DNA from: CAYFVR01 sp046541515
Lineage (GTDB): Bacteria; Desulfobacterota; Desulfobacteria; Desulfobacterales; Desulfococcaceae
NCBI GenBank assembly: GCA_046541515.1
Contig: JBKHDD010000003.1
Location: 1-64,000, forward strand
DNA: 64,000 bases
Direction of reading: 5' to 3'
The notes beneath the pieces are model-generated. The model was not told the origin of the DNA, did no database searches, and was given only the letters and a program-made list of their open reading frames with translations. Of this stretch, positions 1 to 7,113 are shown piece after piece; position 1 is the stretch's first letter; every line of letters starts with the position of its first letter. The translations under genes were made by a program, and so were the position numbers.

Positions 1-48
<48 letters not shown>

Positions 49-57
49 TTAAAATAA

Positions 58-103
58 AAAGGGTTTCAATCGGTTATCCACTTGCCGATGGAACCCTTTT
101 TTT
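58..103 (+). terminator. Rho-independent terminator after tRNA-Arg
   Basis: The arms at 61-73 and 85-96 (GGGTTTCAATCGG and CCGATGGAACCC) pair with one bulge and are followed by seven T residues at 97-103. An A-rich stretch precedes the hairpin, so it could also act on the opposite strand. Confidence 0.8.
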
Positions 104-137
104 ATGGTGTTTTGAATTGCGGAGATATGATGGGCAT

Positions 138-596
138 TCATCCATCATCCGAAGCTTCGCCTTCGGCAGTTACTTTGGATATTTCGACCAACCATTGGCA
201 ATCGGTTTCGACATCCAGAAAATATTCCGCTTCGGGGAGGAAAAGTCTCCAGGTGTTTTCAAGGTCTCCCTGCCCCGAGGTAATCGTATCGTAGTAGATG
301 TCCCTCGGTAAGCCTTCACGGCCTGGAAGACCTTCCGGGAGCCGGAAAAATAAATCGAAAACATACTCGCAATCCCCAGAGTGGCTGATCCGAAAATCCG
401 TGCCGCCAAGGGCCGTAAACGTCTCCGCCTCGTTTTCCGGCGCCCGCGTGTAGAAAAATGTCCGGGCCGGTTCTTGGGGCAAAATTGTTGAATTTGAAGT
501 TTCGACCGTTGCTTCCTGCGTGTCGAAGTAGTCCGCTTCCGGCCCGCAGGCCAAGAGGGGCAAGAGCAAAAGCCAAAAAAATAAAATTCTTTTCAT
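138..596 (-). CDS. Predicted lipoprotein of unknown function
   Basis: The 152-residue product begins MKRILFF, has a hydrophobic stretch and a lipobox LLAC with the modifiable cysteine at residue 17, so export and lipid attachment are likely. An upstream ATG at 608 would add MVHT, but neither start has a strong ribosome binding site and the shorter one gives the more typical signal peptide. The mature part is acidic, with two cysteines in its second half. I recognise no domain. It lies on the minus strand downstream of the ParB-like gene with a 60-base gap, so co-transcription is possible. A small exported protein is all that can be said. Confidence 0.7.
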   Translation of the reverse strand: MKRILFFWLLLLPLLACGPEADYFDTQEATVETSNSTILPQEPARTFFYTRAPENEAETFTALGGTDFRISHSGDCEYVFDLFFRLPEGLPGREGLPRDIYYDTITSGQGDLENTWRLFLPEAEYFLDVETDCQWLVEISKVTAEGEASDDG

Positions 597-668
597 GGTA
601 TGCACCATTAAATTTGGATTAAAGTCAGAAAAATTATTCTATTTGCTCATTTTCAAATTTATGCTGAA

Positions 669-1637
669 TTATTTCAGGTGATTCTGGGTCAAAAGTTCCG
701 CCATCCCACCGCTTTCGGCCAGTTCCCTCAATCTTGAAATCCGGCTTTGCAGCTCCCCCGAATCGCCAAACCGCACCGTCGCCGCATACTCCGCCCCCTC
801 GAAATCCCTCGGCGGCGTCAGTTGAATCCCCTTGCCGAGCGGCAAATTCGAGACGATGGCCGCGTACCGTTCTTCGGCGGCGGTGATGGCGGGGAATCGG
901 CGGCGGCGCAGGAGTCGTCGGACTTCCCCGGCCTTGCGGGGCCGGTCCATTTCGGGATCGTCCAACAGGAGGCGGATTTCCGGCTCCGCAAGCACCTCCG
1001 TTATGGTTCGGTCCTCCCGGGCGGCGATCTCGTCCAGCAGCGCCAGAAACTCCCGTTGGCGGCTGAGGGAAAGGCCCAATTCCAGAAAGAGGTCCACCAG
1101 CGCCGATTGGGCGTCTTCGGGAAACGCCGCCAACTCCAACGCCATGGCCAAGGCCAAGGCGTCGGCCAATAGGGCCGACTGGATCTTTTCCGGAAGTCCG
1201 GCCAGGGGAAGCAGTTTTTGGATCAGGGCGGAATGGCTGGGAAGGTTCAGACGCCCGGCCTCGTCGGCCAGGGCGGCGGGATCGGAGAAATGCGCCGCGA
1301 TCGCCCGAAGGCCGCGCGATTGCTCGACGGGGTTCAGCGTTCGCTGAAAGGAATTGTCGCCAACGGCGATTCGGGCCCGGTCCAGGGACGAAACGTCCGG
1401 CGGAAGAAGTCGGGCGGGCGTTTCCGTCCGGCCCAGCTCCCGCAGGGCCGCGATTCGTCGGTTTCCCGCCACGATTTGGAATCGGTTCCCCTCCGGAAGC
1501 AGGATCGGCGGGGCCAGGAGTCCGACGTGGGCGATGGACCCGACCAGGTCGGCGGTTCCGTCGGCGGTGGTGATCCGGTGTTCCGGCCGCGCCGGGTCCA
1601 CCGCCGCCAGGGGAATCCGGTCCGGCTCAGGCGCCAT
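669..1637 (-). CDS. ParB N-terminal-domain protein
   Basis: The 322-residue protein has a ParB/Spo0J-like N-terminal domain at about residues 5-95. It includes a segment reading GNRRIAALRELG that matches the GERR box of ParB proteins, which in true ParB binds CTP. The remaining part is helical and rich in Leu, Ala and Glu, and I see no clear parS-binding helix-turn-helix match. No parA neighbour or parS-like site is visible, so it is more likely a ParB-like regulator than the chromosome partition protein. Its start overlaps the end of purC by 11 bases, implying co-transcription and translational coupling. Confidence 0.75.
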   Translation of the reverse strand: MAPEPDRIPLAAVDPARPEHRITTADGTADLVGSIAHVGLLAPPILLPEGNRFQIVAGNRRIAALRELGRTETPARLLPPDVSSLDRARIAVGDNSFQRTLNPVEQSRGLRAIAAHFSDPAALADEAGRLNLPSHSALIQKLLPLAGLPEKIQSALLADALALAMALELAAFPEDAQSALVDLFLELGLSLSRQREFLALLDEIAAREDRTITEVLAEPEIRLLLDDPEMDRPRKAGEVRRLLRRRRFPAITAAEERYAAIVSNLPLGKGIQLTPPRDFEGAEYAATVRFGDSGELQSRISRLRELAESGGMAELLTQNHLK

Positions 1638-2520
1638 CGGCGGACTGGGTCAGCTTGGCCAGCGCTTCCCGATATTTGGCGGCGGTCCCCTGGATCACCT
1701 CGTCCGGCAGCTTGGGCCCGGGCGGCGTCTTGTTCCAGCCCACCGATTCCAGATAGTCCCGGACGTACTGCTTGTCGAAACTGTCCTGGGCGCGTCCCGG
1801 CGCGTAGGTATCCTTGGGCCAGAAACGGGAAGAGTCCGGGGTCAGCACCTCGTCGATGAGGATCAGCTCCTCGCCCACCAGCCCGAACTCGAACTTGGTG
1901 TCGGCGATGATGATCCCCCGTTGGTCGGCCAGCTCCACGCCCCGGCGATAAATCGCCAGACTCAAATCCCGGACCCGGGCGGCCAGGTCGGCTCCGATCA
2001 GGTCGCAGGTGGCGTCGAAATCGATGTTGACGTCGTGGGCGCCGGCCTCGGCCTTGGTGGACGGCGTGAAGATCGGCTCGGGCAACCGGTCCGATTCCCG
2101 AAGCCCCTCCGGCAGGGAAATGCCGCAGACCTGGCCGGATTCGAGGTAGGATTTCCAGCCGGAGCCGGACAGATAGCCCCGGACCACGCATTCCACCGGC
2201 AGCACTTGGGTTTTGCGGACCAGCATGCTGCGGCCCCGCAAAATGTCGGCGTGGGGACGGCAGACTTCCGGATATTCGGAGACGTCGGCGGTCGCCAGGT
2301 GGTTGGCCGCCAGCGGCCGCATCACCTCGAACCAGAACAGGGAGATTTGGGTGAGCAGCTCGCCCTTGCCCGGAACGGGGTCGGGCATGACCACGTCGAA
2401 TGCGGACAATCGGTCGGTGGCGATCATCAGCAGATGGTCGTCCAGGTCGTACAAATCCCGAACTTTTCCGCGGCGGACGGCGGGCAGTCCCGAAAGCGAA
2501 GTTTCGTAAACGGTTTCCAT
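1627..2520 (-). CDS. purC: Phosphoribosylaminoimidazole-succinocarboxamide synthase (SAICAR synthetase)
   Basis: This 297-residue cytosolic enzyme joins aspartate to CAIR using ATP in de novo purine synthesis. Family motifs are clear: the N-terminal GKVRDLY box, the SAFDVVMPDPVPGKG segment near residue 40, and IADTKFEFG and LIDEVLTPDSSRFW in the second half. The length fits the longer class of PurC found in many bacteria. It sits between the PilZ gene (24 bases upstream) and the ParB-like gene that it overlaps, all on the minus strand. No other purine gene is in the window. Confidence 0.96.
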   Translation of the reverse strand: METVYETSLSGLPAVRRGKVRDLYDLDDHLLMIATDRLSAFDVVMPDPVPGKGELLTQISLFWFEVMRPLAANHLATADVSEYPEVCRPHADILRGRSMLVRKTQVLPVECVVRGYLSGSGWKSYLESGQVCGISLPEGLRESDRLPEPIFTPSTKAEAGAHDVNIDFDATCDLIGADLAARVRDLSLAIYRRGVELADQRGIIIADTKFEFGLVGEELILIDEVLTPDSSRFWPKDTYAPGRAQDSFDKQYVRDYLESVGWNKTPPGPKLPDEVIQGTAAKYREALAKLTQSADGA

Positions 2521-2544
2521 GGAATTTCCTCGGTATGCGCGTTC

Positions 2545-2907
2545 TCAGGAAGCGGGATCGGGCTCGCCCTGTTGGGATCGGAACATTTCCATGAATTCTC
2601 GAATCTTGGATCGGTCGTCCCCGCTCAGGTCCTGGAATTCCACCCCGGCGTGGCAGACCTCGTCCTTCTCCTCCACCCGCACGACCTTGCCGTTCACGTC
2701 CAGCAGGTCTTCCCCGATGGCCAGCGTCACGTTCAGGCTCTGGCCGGGCTCGGTGCCGAAGGAGGTTTCCAGCAGAATGCCGGCCTCCGAGACGTTCAGC
2801 GTCCGGCCCATCCCTTCGTGGACGACATTGCCCGCCTCGTCGATGCAGATGTAGGAAAGGTGAATGGCATCCACCCGCTCGTGTCGTCGTTTTTTCGTCA
2901 TGATCAT
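2545..2907 (-). CDS. PilZ domain protein
   Basis: The 120-residue protein looks like a single PilZ domain, the family that binds cyclic di-GMP. It has an RRHERVDA segment near residue 7 corresponding to the RxxxR box, and a LNVSEAGILLET segment resembling the D/NxSxxG box; binding would need test. The ATG at 2907 shares an ATGA with the stop of the upstream DUF4388-cNMP gene, so the two are translationally coupled. A second ATG lies two codons downstream. The context (cNMP-like sensor, MglA-like GTPase, TPR protein) suggests a signalling module, perhaps for motility, polarity or surface behaviour. Confidence 0.85.
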   Translation of the reverse strand: MIMTKKRRHERVDAIHLSYICIDEAGNVVHEGMGRTLNVSEAGILLETSFGTEPGQSLNVTLAIGEDLLDVNGKVVRVEEKDEVCHAGVEFQDLSGDDRSKIREFMEMFRSQQGEPDPAS

Positions 2908-4112
2908 TTCCGCTTCACGGGTTGAGACTCGTTTTTTTCGGCGTTCCGCTTTTGGTGCCGAAGGGCGACCCGGTTGGTCACCGAGATGCTGGTGGCGATG
3001 CCCTCGACCAGATTGCGCATGGCGGAGGATTGCTCCTCGTATTCCTCCATCAGTCGGTCGGTGTCCACGGGCTCCACTTCCAGGTCGGGAGAGGCGTACA
3101 CGGAGGCCCGGCGAGGCTCGTGGCCAATGTCCAAAAACGGAACCGGCCCGATAAAGTCGCCGGGACCGAGCCGGGCCAAAGGCAACAGGCCGTATTTGTT
3201 TTTCTGCAGCACGCGGGCTTCGCCGGAAAGGATTTTGATCAACCGGTTTTCCAGCTTTTTCTGCCCTTTTTCCCCCTGCTTGAACAACGGCTTTTTGTCG
3301 CCGATGAATTTTTTGTGGTCGGCGCGGCGGCAAAAGACCTCCACGGTCTGTTCGGTGACTTCCGTTCGGCGGCGGTCGATGCTCAGGACGAAATCCTTCA
3401 GATCGGGCGACATGGCCCCGAATTCCTCGGCCATGCGGGGAGAATCCAAAACCCCCAACTGCACGTCGGTGGCGGCCACTGCGGTGGCGGTCCGGACGTT
3501 GCCGGAAAACAAAAACGAGGTGACCCCCCCGATAAAGGCGCCCGATCCGAGACGGATGATGGTCAGCGGACCTTCCGGCGTCTCCTTGATGATGTCGACC
3601 ATGCCTTCCAGGACGACCCAAATCCAGCTTCCGTGCTTCTGCTCCTGGACGATGCGGCCGCCCTGGTAAAAGCTTTCCTCGTCCACCACGTAAATGTAGT
3701 CCACGAGCGGACCCTTGATGACGGGTATGCCGGCGCCTTCCTTCTGGTCCTCGTTGTAGGAAACCGGCCCGATTTTGGGGGTCTCCCCGTCGTCGACCAT
3801 TCGGAGACCGTCGAGGATGATTTCCATCCGGCTGGTCTGGATGGTGCGGGAGACGTCCACGTCGCCTTCCAGAAACTCGTATTCCCCCTCCGTCCAGCCG
3901 AACAGCGCGTAGGCGGCGTCCAGGCCCGAGAGGCCCGGGGCGACGGCGTGGACGATGTTGCCTTTGCTGAAGTAGAAAACCCCCGGCTCCGCGGAATATC
4001 GGGTGCGGACGTAGAGGACGCCGGTTCCCCCGTTGGAGCCGATCAACTGAAGCACGTCGCCCAGGGTCAGAAAGCCGAGGCTGCCGGTGAATACGCTTTT
4101 GGGGGTCACCAT
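2904..4112 (-). CDS. DUF4388 (PATAN) and cyclic-nucleotide-binding-like domain protein
   Basis: The 402-residue cytosolic protein begins with a DUF4388/PATAN domain (about residues 5-110; motifs LGDVLQLI, GVFYFSKGNIVHA). It continues with two cNMP-binding-like beta-barrels at about 130-240 and 260-370 (for example VVLEGMVDII and LARLGPGDFIG). I do not see a complete phosphate-binding cassette, so the ligand may not be cAMP. The gene follows the MglA-like GTPase by 13 bases and overlaps the PilZ gene by 4. DUF4388 proteins frequently occur with MglA-type GTPases in Desulfobacterota and Myxococcota. The sensor role is inferred. Confidence 0.82.
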   Translation of the reverse strand: MVTPKSVFTGSLGFLTLGDVLQLIGSNGGTGVLYVRTRYSAEPGVFYFSKGNIVHAVAPGLSGLDAAYALFGWTEGEYEFLEGDVDVSRTIQTSRMEIILDGLRMVDDGETPKIGPVSYNEDQKEGAGIPVIKGPLVDYIYVVDEESFYQGGRIVQEQKHGSWIWVVLEGMVDIIKETPEGPLTIIRLGSGAFIGGVTSFLFSGNVRTATAVAATDVQLGVLDSPRMAEEFGAMSPDLKDFVLSIDRRRTEVTEQTVEVFCRRADHKKFIGDKKPLFKQGEKGQKKLENRLIKILSGEARVLQKNKYGLLPLARLGPGDFIGPVPFLDIGHEPRRASVYASPDLEVEPVDTDRLMEEYEEQSSAMRNLVEGIATSISVTNRVALRHQKRNAEKNESQPVKRK

Positions 4113-4125
4113 GAACCGCCTGAAA

Positions 4126-4734
4126 TCACCATCCCATCTGTTTTCGGATGGATTGAAGTGTGAGTTTGATGCAGGTTTTCAACGTTTCTCCCACGCCGTC
4201 CCCGCGAAGCGCGCTGGCGGGATAGGCGGGCACTTTGAGCTGTCGGTTCAGGTCGTGCTGCATTTGTTCCACCGTGAGCAGCGGCAGACCCTGTTCCCCC
4301 AGATCCCGCTTGTTGTATTGAAGCACCAGCGGCACCTTGAAGATGCTGAGCCCGTAGCTTTTGAGGTTCTGGTGGAGATCCTTGAGGGACAGCATGTTCT
4401 TTTCCCGACGCACCTTCAGGGAGTCGGCGACGAACACCACGCCGTCCACTTCCCGCAACACCATTCGTCGGGTGGACGAATACCGAACCTGTCCCGGAAC
4501 CGTATAGAGCTGGATGCGCACGTCGAATCCCTTGATTTTTCCCAGCCCCATGGGCAGAAAATCAAAGTAGAGGGTTCGGTCTCCCTCGGTTTTGGCCTGG
4601 ACCATCTCCCCGGTGACCTGCTTCCGGAAGGATTTGAAGATGTATTCCAGGTTGCTCGTCTTTCCGCCCCGTCCCGGGCCGTAATAGACGAGCTTGATCT
4701 CGACTTCGCGCTGTTTCAGATTGAGGTTGGCCAT
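4126..4734 (-). CDS. MglA-like small Ras-family GTPase
   Basis: The 202-residue protein has a P-loop GPGRGGKT at residues 19-26, a switch II region in the segment LYTVPGQVRYSSTRRMV, and a base-recognition motif NKRD, the layout of bacterial MglA-type GTPases. In Myxococcus MglA sets cell polarity and motility; roles elsewhere vary. The start at 4734 gives the conserved N-terminus and is preceded by GGGGAT. An upstream extension with 28 more codons is not family-like. No mglB (roadblock) gene is visible nearby, so the GTPase-activating partner is elsewhere or different. Confidence 0.9.
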   Translation of the reverse strand: MANLNLKQREVEIKLVYYGPGRGGKTSNLEYIFKSFRKQVTGEMVQAKTEGDRTLYFDFLPMGLGKIKGFDVRIQLYTVPGQVRYSSTRRMVLREVDGVVFVADSLKVRREKNMLSLKDLHQNLKSYGLSIFKVPLVLQYNKRDLGEQGLPLLTVEQMQHDLNRQLKVPAYPASALRGDGVGETLKTCIKLTLQSIRKQMGW

Positions 4735-5058
4735 CGATCCCCGTGTGTCGGAGCGCGTCTCGGCGCGGGCTGGAAAATTCGCGTGTGGCGTTCCGGTCCG
4801 GTCGCCGGTCGGCCCCATCCCCCGATAAAAAATTTACGGTTTGACCTGAAACGTTCGCCCCTGAAACGTGGATGAAAGCTCCGCGGCCTCCGGACCGTCC
4901 CCGCAGGGCGAACGACGGTCGAGAAGACCCTGCGGGAATCGGGCGGTCGGTTTTTTGAAGAAACGTCTTTTCGGGATGCCGCCGGGCCTTCCGCAGGCGT
5001 CTCGCCGAGCGGTTTCGGATCGATGTCCGATGGCGAAGAGAAGGCCAAAATAGCGGAA
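4735..5058. other. Intergenic region with a 9-bp inverted repeat
   Basis: No gene is supported in these 324 bases between the TPR gene and the MglA-like gene. A perfect inverted repeat CCCGCAGGG / CCCTGCGGG (4900-4908 and 4928-4936) is present without a T-tract on either strand. It may be an mRNA processing or regulatory hairpin in the minus-strand leader of the GTPase gene. I see no convincing promoter. Confidence 0.5.
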
Positions 5059-5961
5059 TTACAGGCTCTGGATGCGGATGTCAACGCTGAAATCCCCGGA
5101 TTTGGGCCCGCTTTCGATGGCGGTTTTGGCGACCACCTCGCCCCGGCCTTCGAACATGGCGATGGGAGAGAAAAATTGAACCCCCTCCAGCACGGTCCCG
5201 GGCTCGGCCGCCGCCAGAAAGTTCCGATCGGTCTTGGGCACCAGCAGGTTGACAATGTCGCCGGACTGGAAGCTGACGTCGTATTCCAGGGCGCGGGCGC
5301 CGCCTGGGAGCAAAATGCCCACGGAGCTGACGTCGGGCGGCTCGCCGCCCTCCACGGGGACTTCGGCGGGCGGAACGGGGGAATCCCCGGAGATTTCGGG
5401 GAGGGTGACGCCGGCTTCCCGCCGGTCCAGAAGTTCCTGCAGAAGCCCCCGGAGCTTTTCCAGATCGCGAGGGGCGAAAAGCCCGGTGGAAACCCAGTTG
5501 CGGAATTCCTCGGCTCCCTCCCGCAATCGCTCCAATGCCGCGTAGCAGCGGATCATTCCCCGGGCGGCTTCCAACTGGACCTTTTCCCGGCCCAACAGCG
5601 GCCGAAACTCCTCCAGCGCGCGGGCATGCTGGCCGAACTTGGCCAGCGCCGCCGCCGCCTCCAGGTCGGCCGCCTCCCCTTCCTTGCCGAAGACGAACTT
5701 GTTCTTGATGATCTGTTGCACCTGCTCGGACATTTCCCGGTCGGCCGGGGCGCCCTCCACCCGCCGGATCTCCGCCTTGAGGCCGGCCAGCTTTTTGGAA
5801 AGGCCCGCCAGCAGATTCCGGGCGTTGGCGATTTTCGCGGCGTTCTTCTGGATCAGCTTGCCGGCTTCCACATACTTTTCCCGGGCTTCCCGAAGCAGTC
5901 CCTGGGAGTGGTAGATTTCGGCCTGATTCAACAGAGATTTGATCGTTTTTTTGATGTCCAT
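5059..5961 (-). CDS. TPR-like protein with C-terminal beta domain, unknown function
   Basis: The 300-residue protein starts with a helical TPR-like pair (about residues 5-45, motif YHSQGLLREAREKY), continues with further helices rich in Leu, Glu and Ala to about 180, then a Pro/Glu-rich linker. A C-terminal beta-rich segment (about 205-300) has a shape reminiscent of PilZ-type barrels, but I cannot see the RxxxR signature. No signal peptide is present, so it is probably cytosolic. It is the first minus-strand gene before the MglA-like/DUF4388/PilZ group and is likely part of the same signalling module. The assignment is structural only. Confidence 0.65.
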   Translation of the reverse strand: MDIKKTIKSLLNQAEIYHSQGLLREAREKYVEAGKLIQKNAAKIANARNLLAGLSKKLAGLKAEIRRVEGAPADREMSEQVQQIIKNKFVFGKEGEAADLEAAAALAKFGQHARALEEFRPLLGREKVQLEAARGMIRCYAALERLREGAEEFRNWVSTGLFAPRDLEKLRGLLQELLDRREAGVTLPEISGDSPVPPAEVPVEGGEPPDVSSVGILLPGGARALEYDVSFQSGDIVNLLVPKTDRNFLAAAEPGTVLEGVQFFSPIAMFEGRGEVVAKTAIESGPKSGDFSVDIRIQSL

Positions 5962-6056
5962 GGGCCACCCGGGCCGCCCCGCCTCGAAGGTTCGAGGGGA
6001 TCGGCGATCAAATGATATATCAAGACATTAAATGCTTATCCCATTTTATCGTCTTC

Positions 6057-6107
6057 TGTCAACCGGTGAAAATTGGTTGACAAAACACCGGAATTTGGGA
6101 TTAAACT
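6057..6107 (+). promoter_or_regulatory. Promoter of mdh with overlapping inverted-repeat operator
   Basis: A perfect 8-bp inverted repeat TGTCAACC / GGTTGACA (6057-6064 and 6075-6082, 10-base spacer) contains a consensus -35 box TTGACA at 6077-6082. A -10-like TTAAAC follows at 6101-6106 with an 18-base spacer. A dimeric regulator bound to the repeat would block the -35 element. The regulator is unknown. Confidence 0.55.
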
Positions 6108-6180
6108 GTTCCCTTTTCCCGGTTTCGAACCTTTGGATGAGGTCCGTTTTTTTAACCAGCAATTCCACAGGGAGAACGCA

Positions 6181-7113
6181 ATGGACAAGAAAGTCACGGT
6201 GGTTGGCGCGGGCAACGTGGGGGCGACGGCGGCCCAGCGACTGGCCGAAAAGGCGCTGTGCGACGTGGTGCTGATCGACATTGTGGAAGGGGTGCCCCAG
6301 GGGAAGGCCCTCGACCTGACCCAGGCGTCCGCCATTGAAAAGCACGACGCCCAAATTACCGGCTCCAACGGCTACGAAGCCTCCGCCGGATCGGACATCG
6401 TCATCATCACCGCCGGCATTCCCCGGAAACCGGGCATGAGCCGCGACGATCTCATCAGCACCAACGCCGGCATCATGAAAAGCGTCACCGAGCAGGTGGT
6501 CAAGTACTCTCCGGACTGCATTCTCATCATCGTGAGCAATCCGCTGGACGCCATGTGCCACGTGGCCTACGAAACCAGCGGCTTCCCCAAAAACCGGGTC
6601 CTCGGCATGGCCGGCGTTCTGGATTCCGCACGCTTCCGCGCCTTCATCGCCATGGAGCTGAACGTCTCCATCGAAAACACCCACGCCTTCGTGCTGGGCG
6701 GCCACGGCGACACCATGGTGCCCCTGCCCCGCTTCTCCACCGTCGCCGGCATTCCCATCACCGAGCTGATGCCGGCCGATCGGATCGAGGCGCTGGTGGA
6801 CCGGACCCGCAACGGCGGCGCCGAAATCGTCGGCCTGCTCAAAACCGGCAGCGCCTACTACGCGCCCGCCTCCTCCGCCGTGGAGATGGCCAAGGCGATT
6901 CTCATGGACAAGAAGATGATCCTGCCCTGCGCCGCCCTGCTGGAAGGCGAATACGGCTTCAGCGACCTGTTCATCGGCGTGCCGGTGAAGCTGGGCAAAA
7001 ACGGCGTGGAGGAGGTCATCCAGATCAAGCTGACCGACGACGAGGCCGCCGCGCTGAAAAAATCCGCCGACTCCGTCGAAGAACTCAAGCGGGTGCTGGC
7101 CAAGCTCAAGTAG
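6181..7113 (+). CDS. mdh: Malate dehydrogenase (LDH-like type)
   Basis: This 310-residue NAD-dependent enzyme interconverts malate and oxaloacetate in central carbon metabolism. The Rossmann fingerprint GAGNVGA is at residues 8-14. ITAGIPRKPGMSRDDL carries the mobile loop with its substrate-binding arginines, IIVSNPLDAM is the adenine-side signature, and LGGHGDTMVP holds the catalytic histidine. These mark the LDH-like class of malate dehydrogenase common in deltaproteobacteria. The ATG at 6181 follows the ribosome binding site AGGGAG; longer upstream reading is not family-like. Its stop overlaps the convergent uvrC stop by 8 bases, leaving no room for a terminator. Confidence 0.96.
   Translation: MDKKVTVVGAGNVGATAAQRLAEKALCDVVLIDIVEGVPQGKALDLTQASAIEKHDAQITGSNGYEASAGSDIVIITAGIPRKPGMSRDDLISTNAGIMKSVTEQVVKYSPDCILIIVSNPLDAMCHVAYETSGFPKNRVLGMAGVLDSARFRAFIAMELNVSIENTHAFVLGGHGDTMVPLPRFSTVAGIPITELMPADRIEALVDRTRNGGAEIVGLLKTGSAYYAPASSAVEMAKAILMDKKMILPCAALLEGEYGFSDLFIGVPVKLGKNGVEEVIQIKLTDDEAAALKKSADSVEELKRVLAKLK

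Noticed and set aside
669..1637. Chromosomal ParB with a nearby origin of replication
   Set aside because: No parA, parS-like palindromes, dnaA or DnaA-box cluster is visible, and the gene is coupled to purC.
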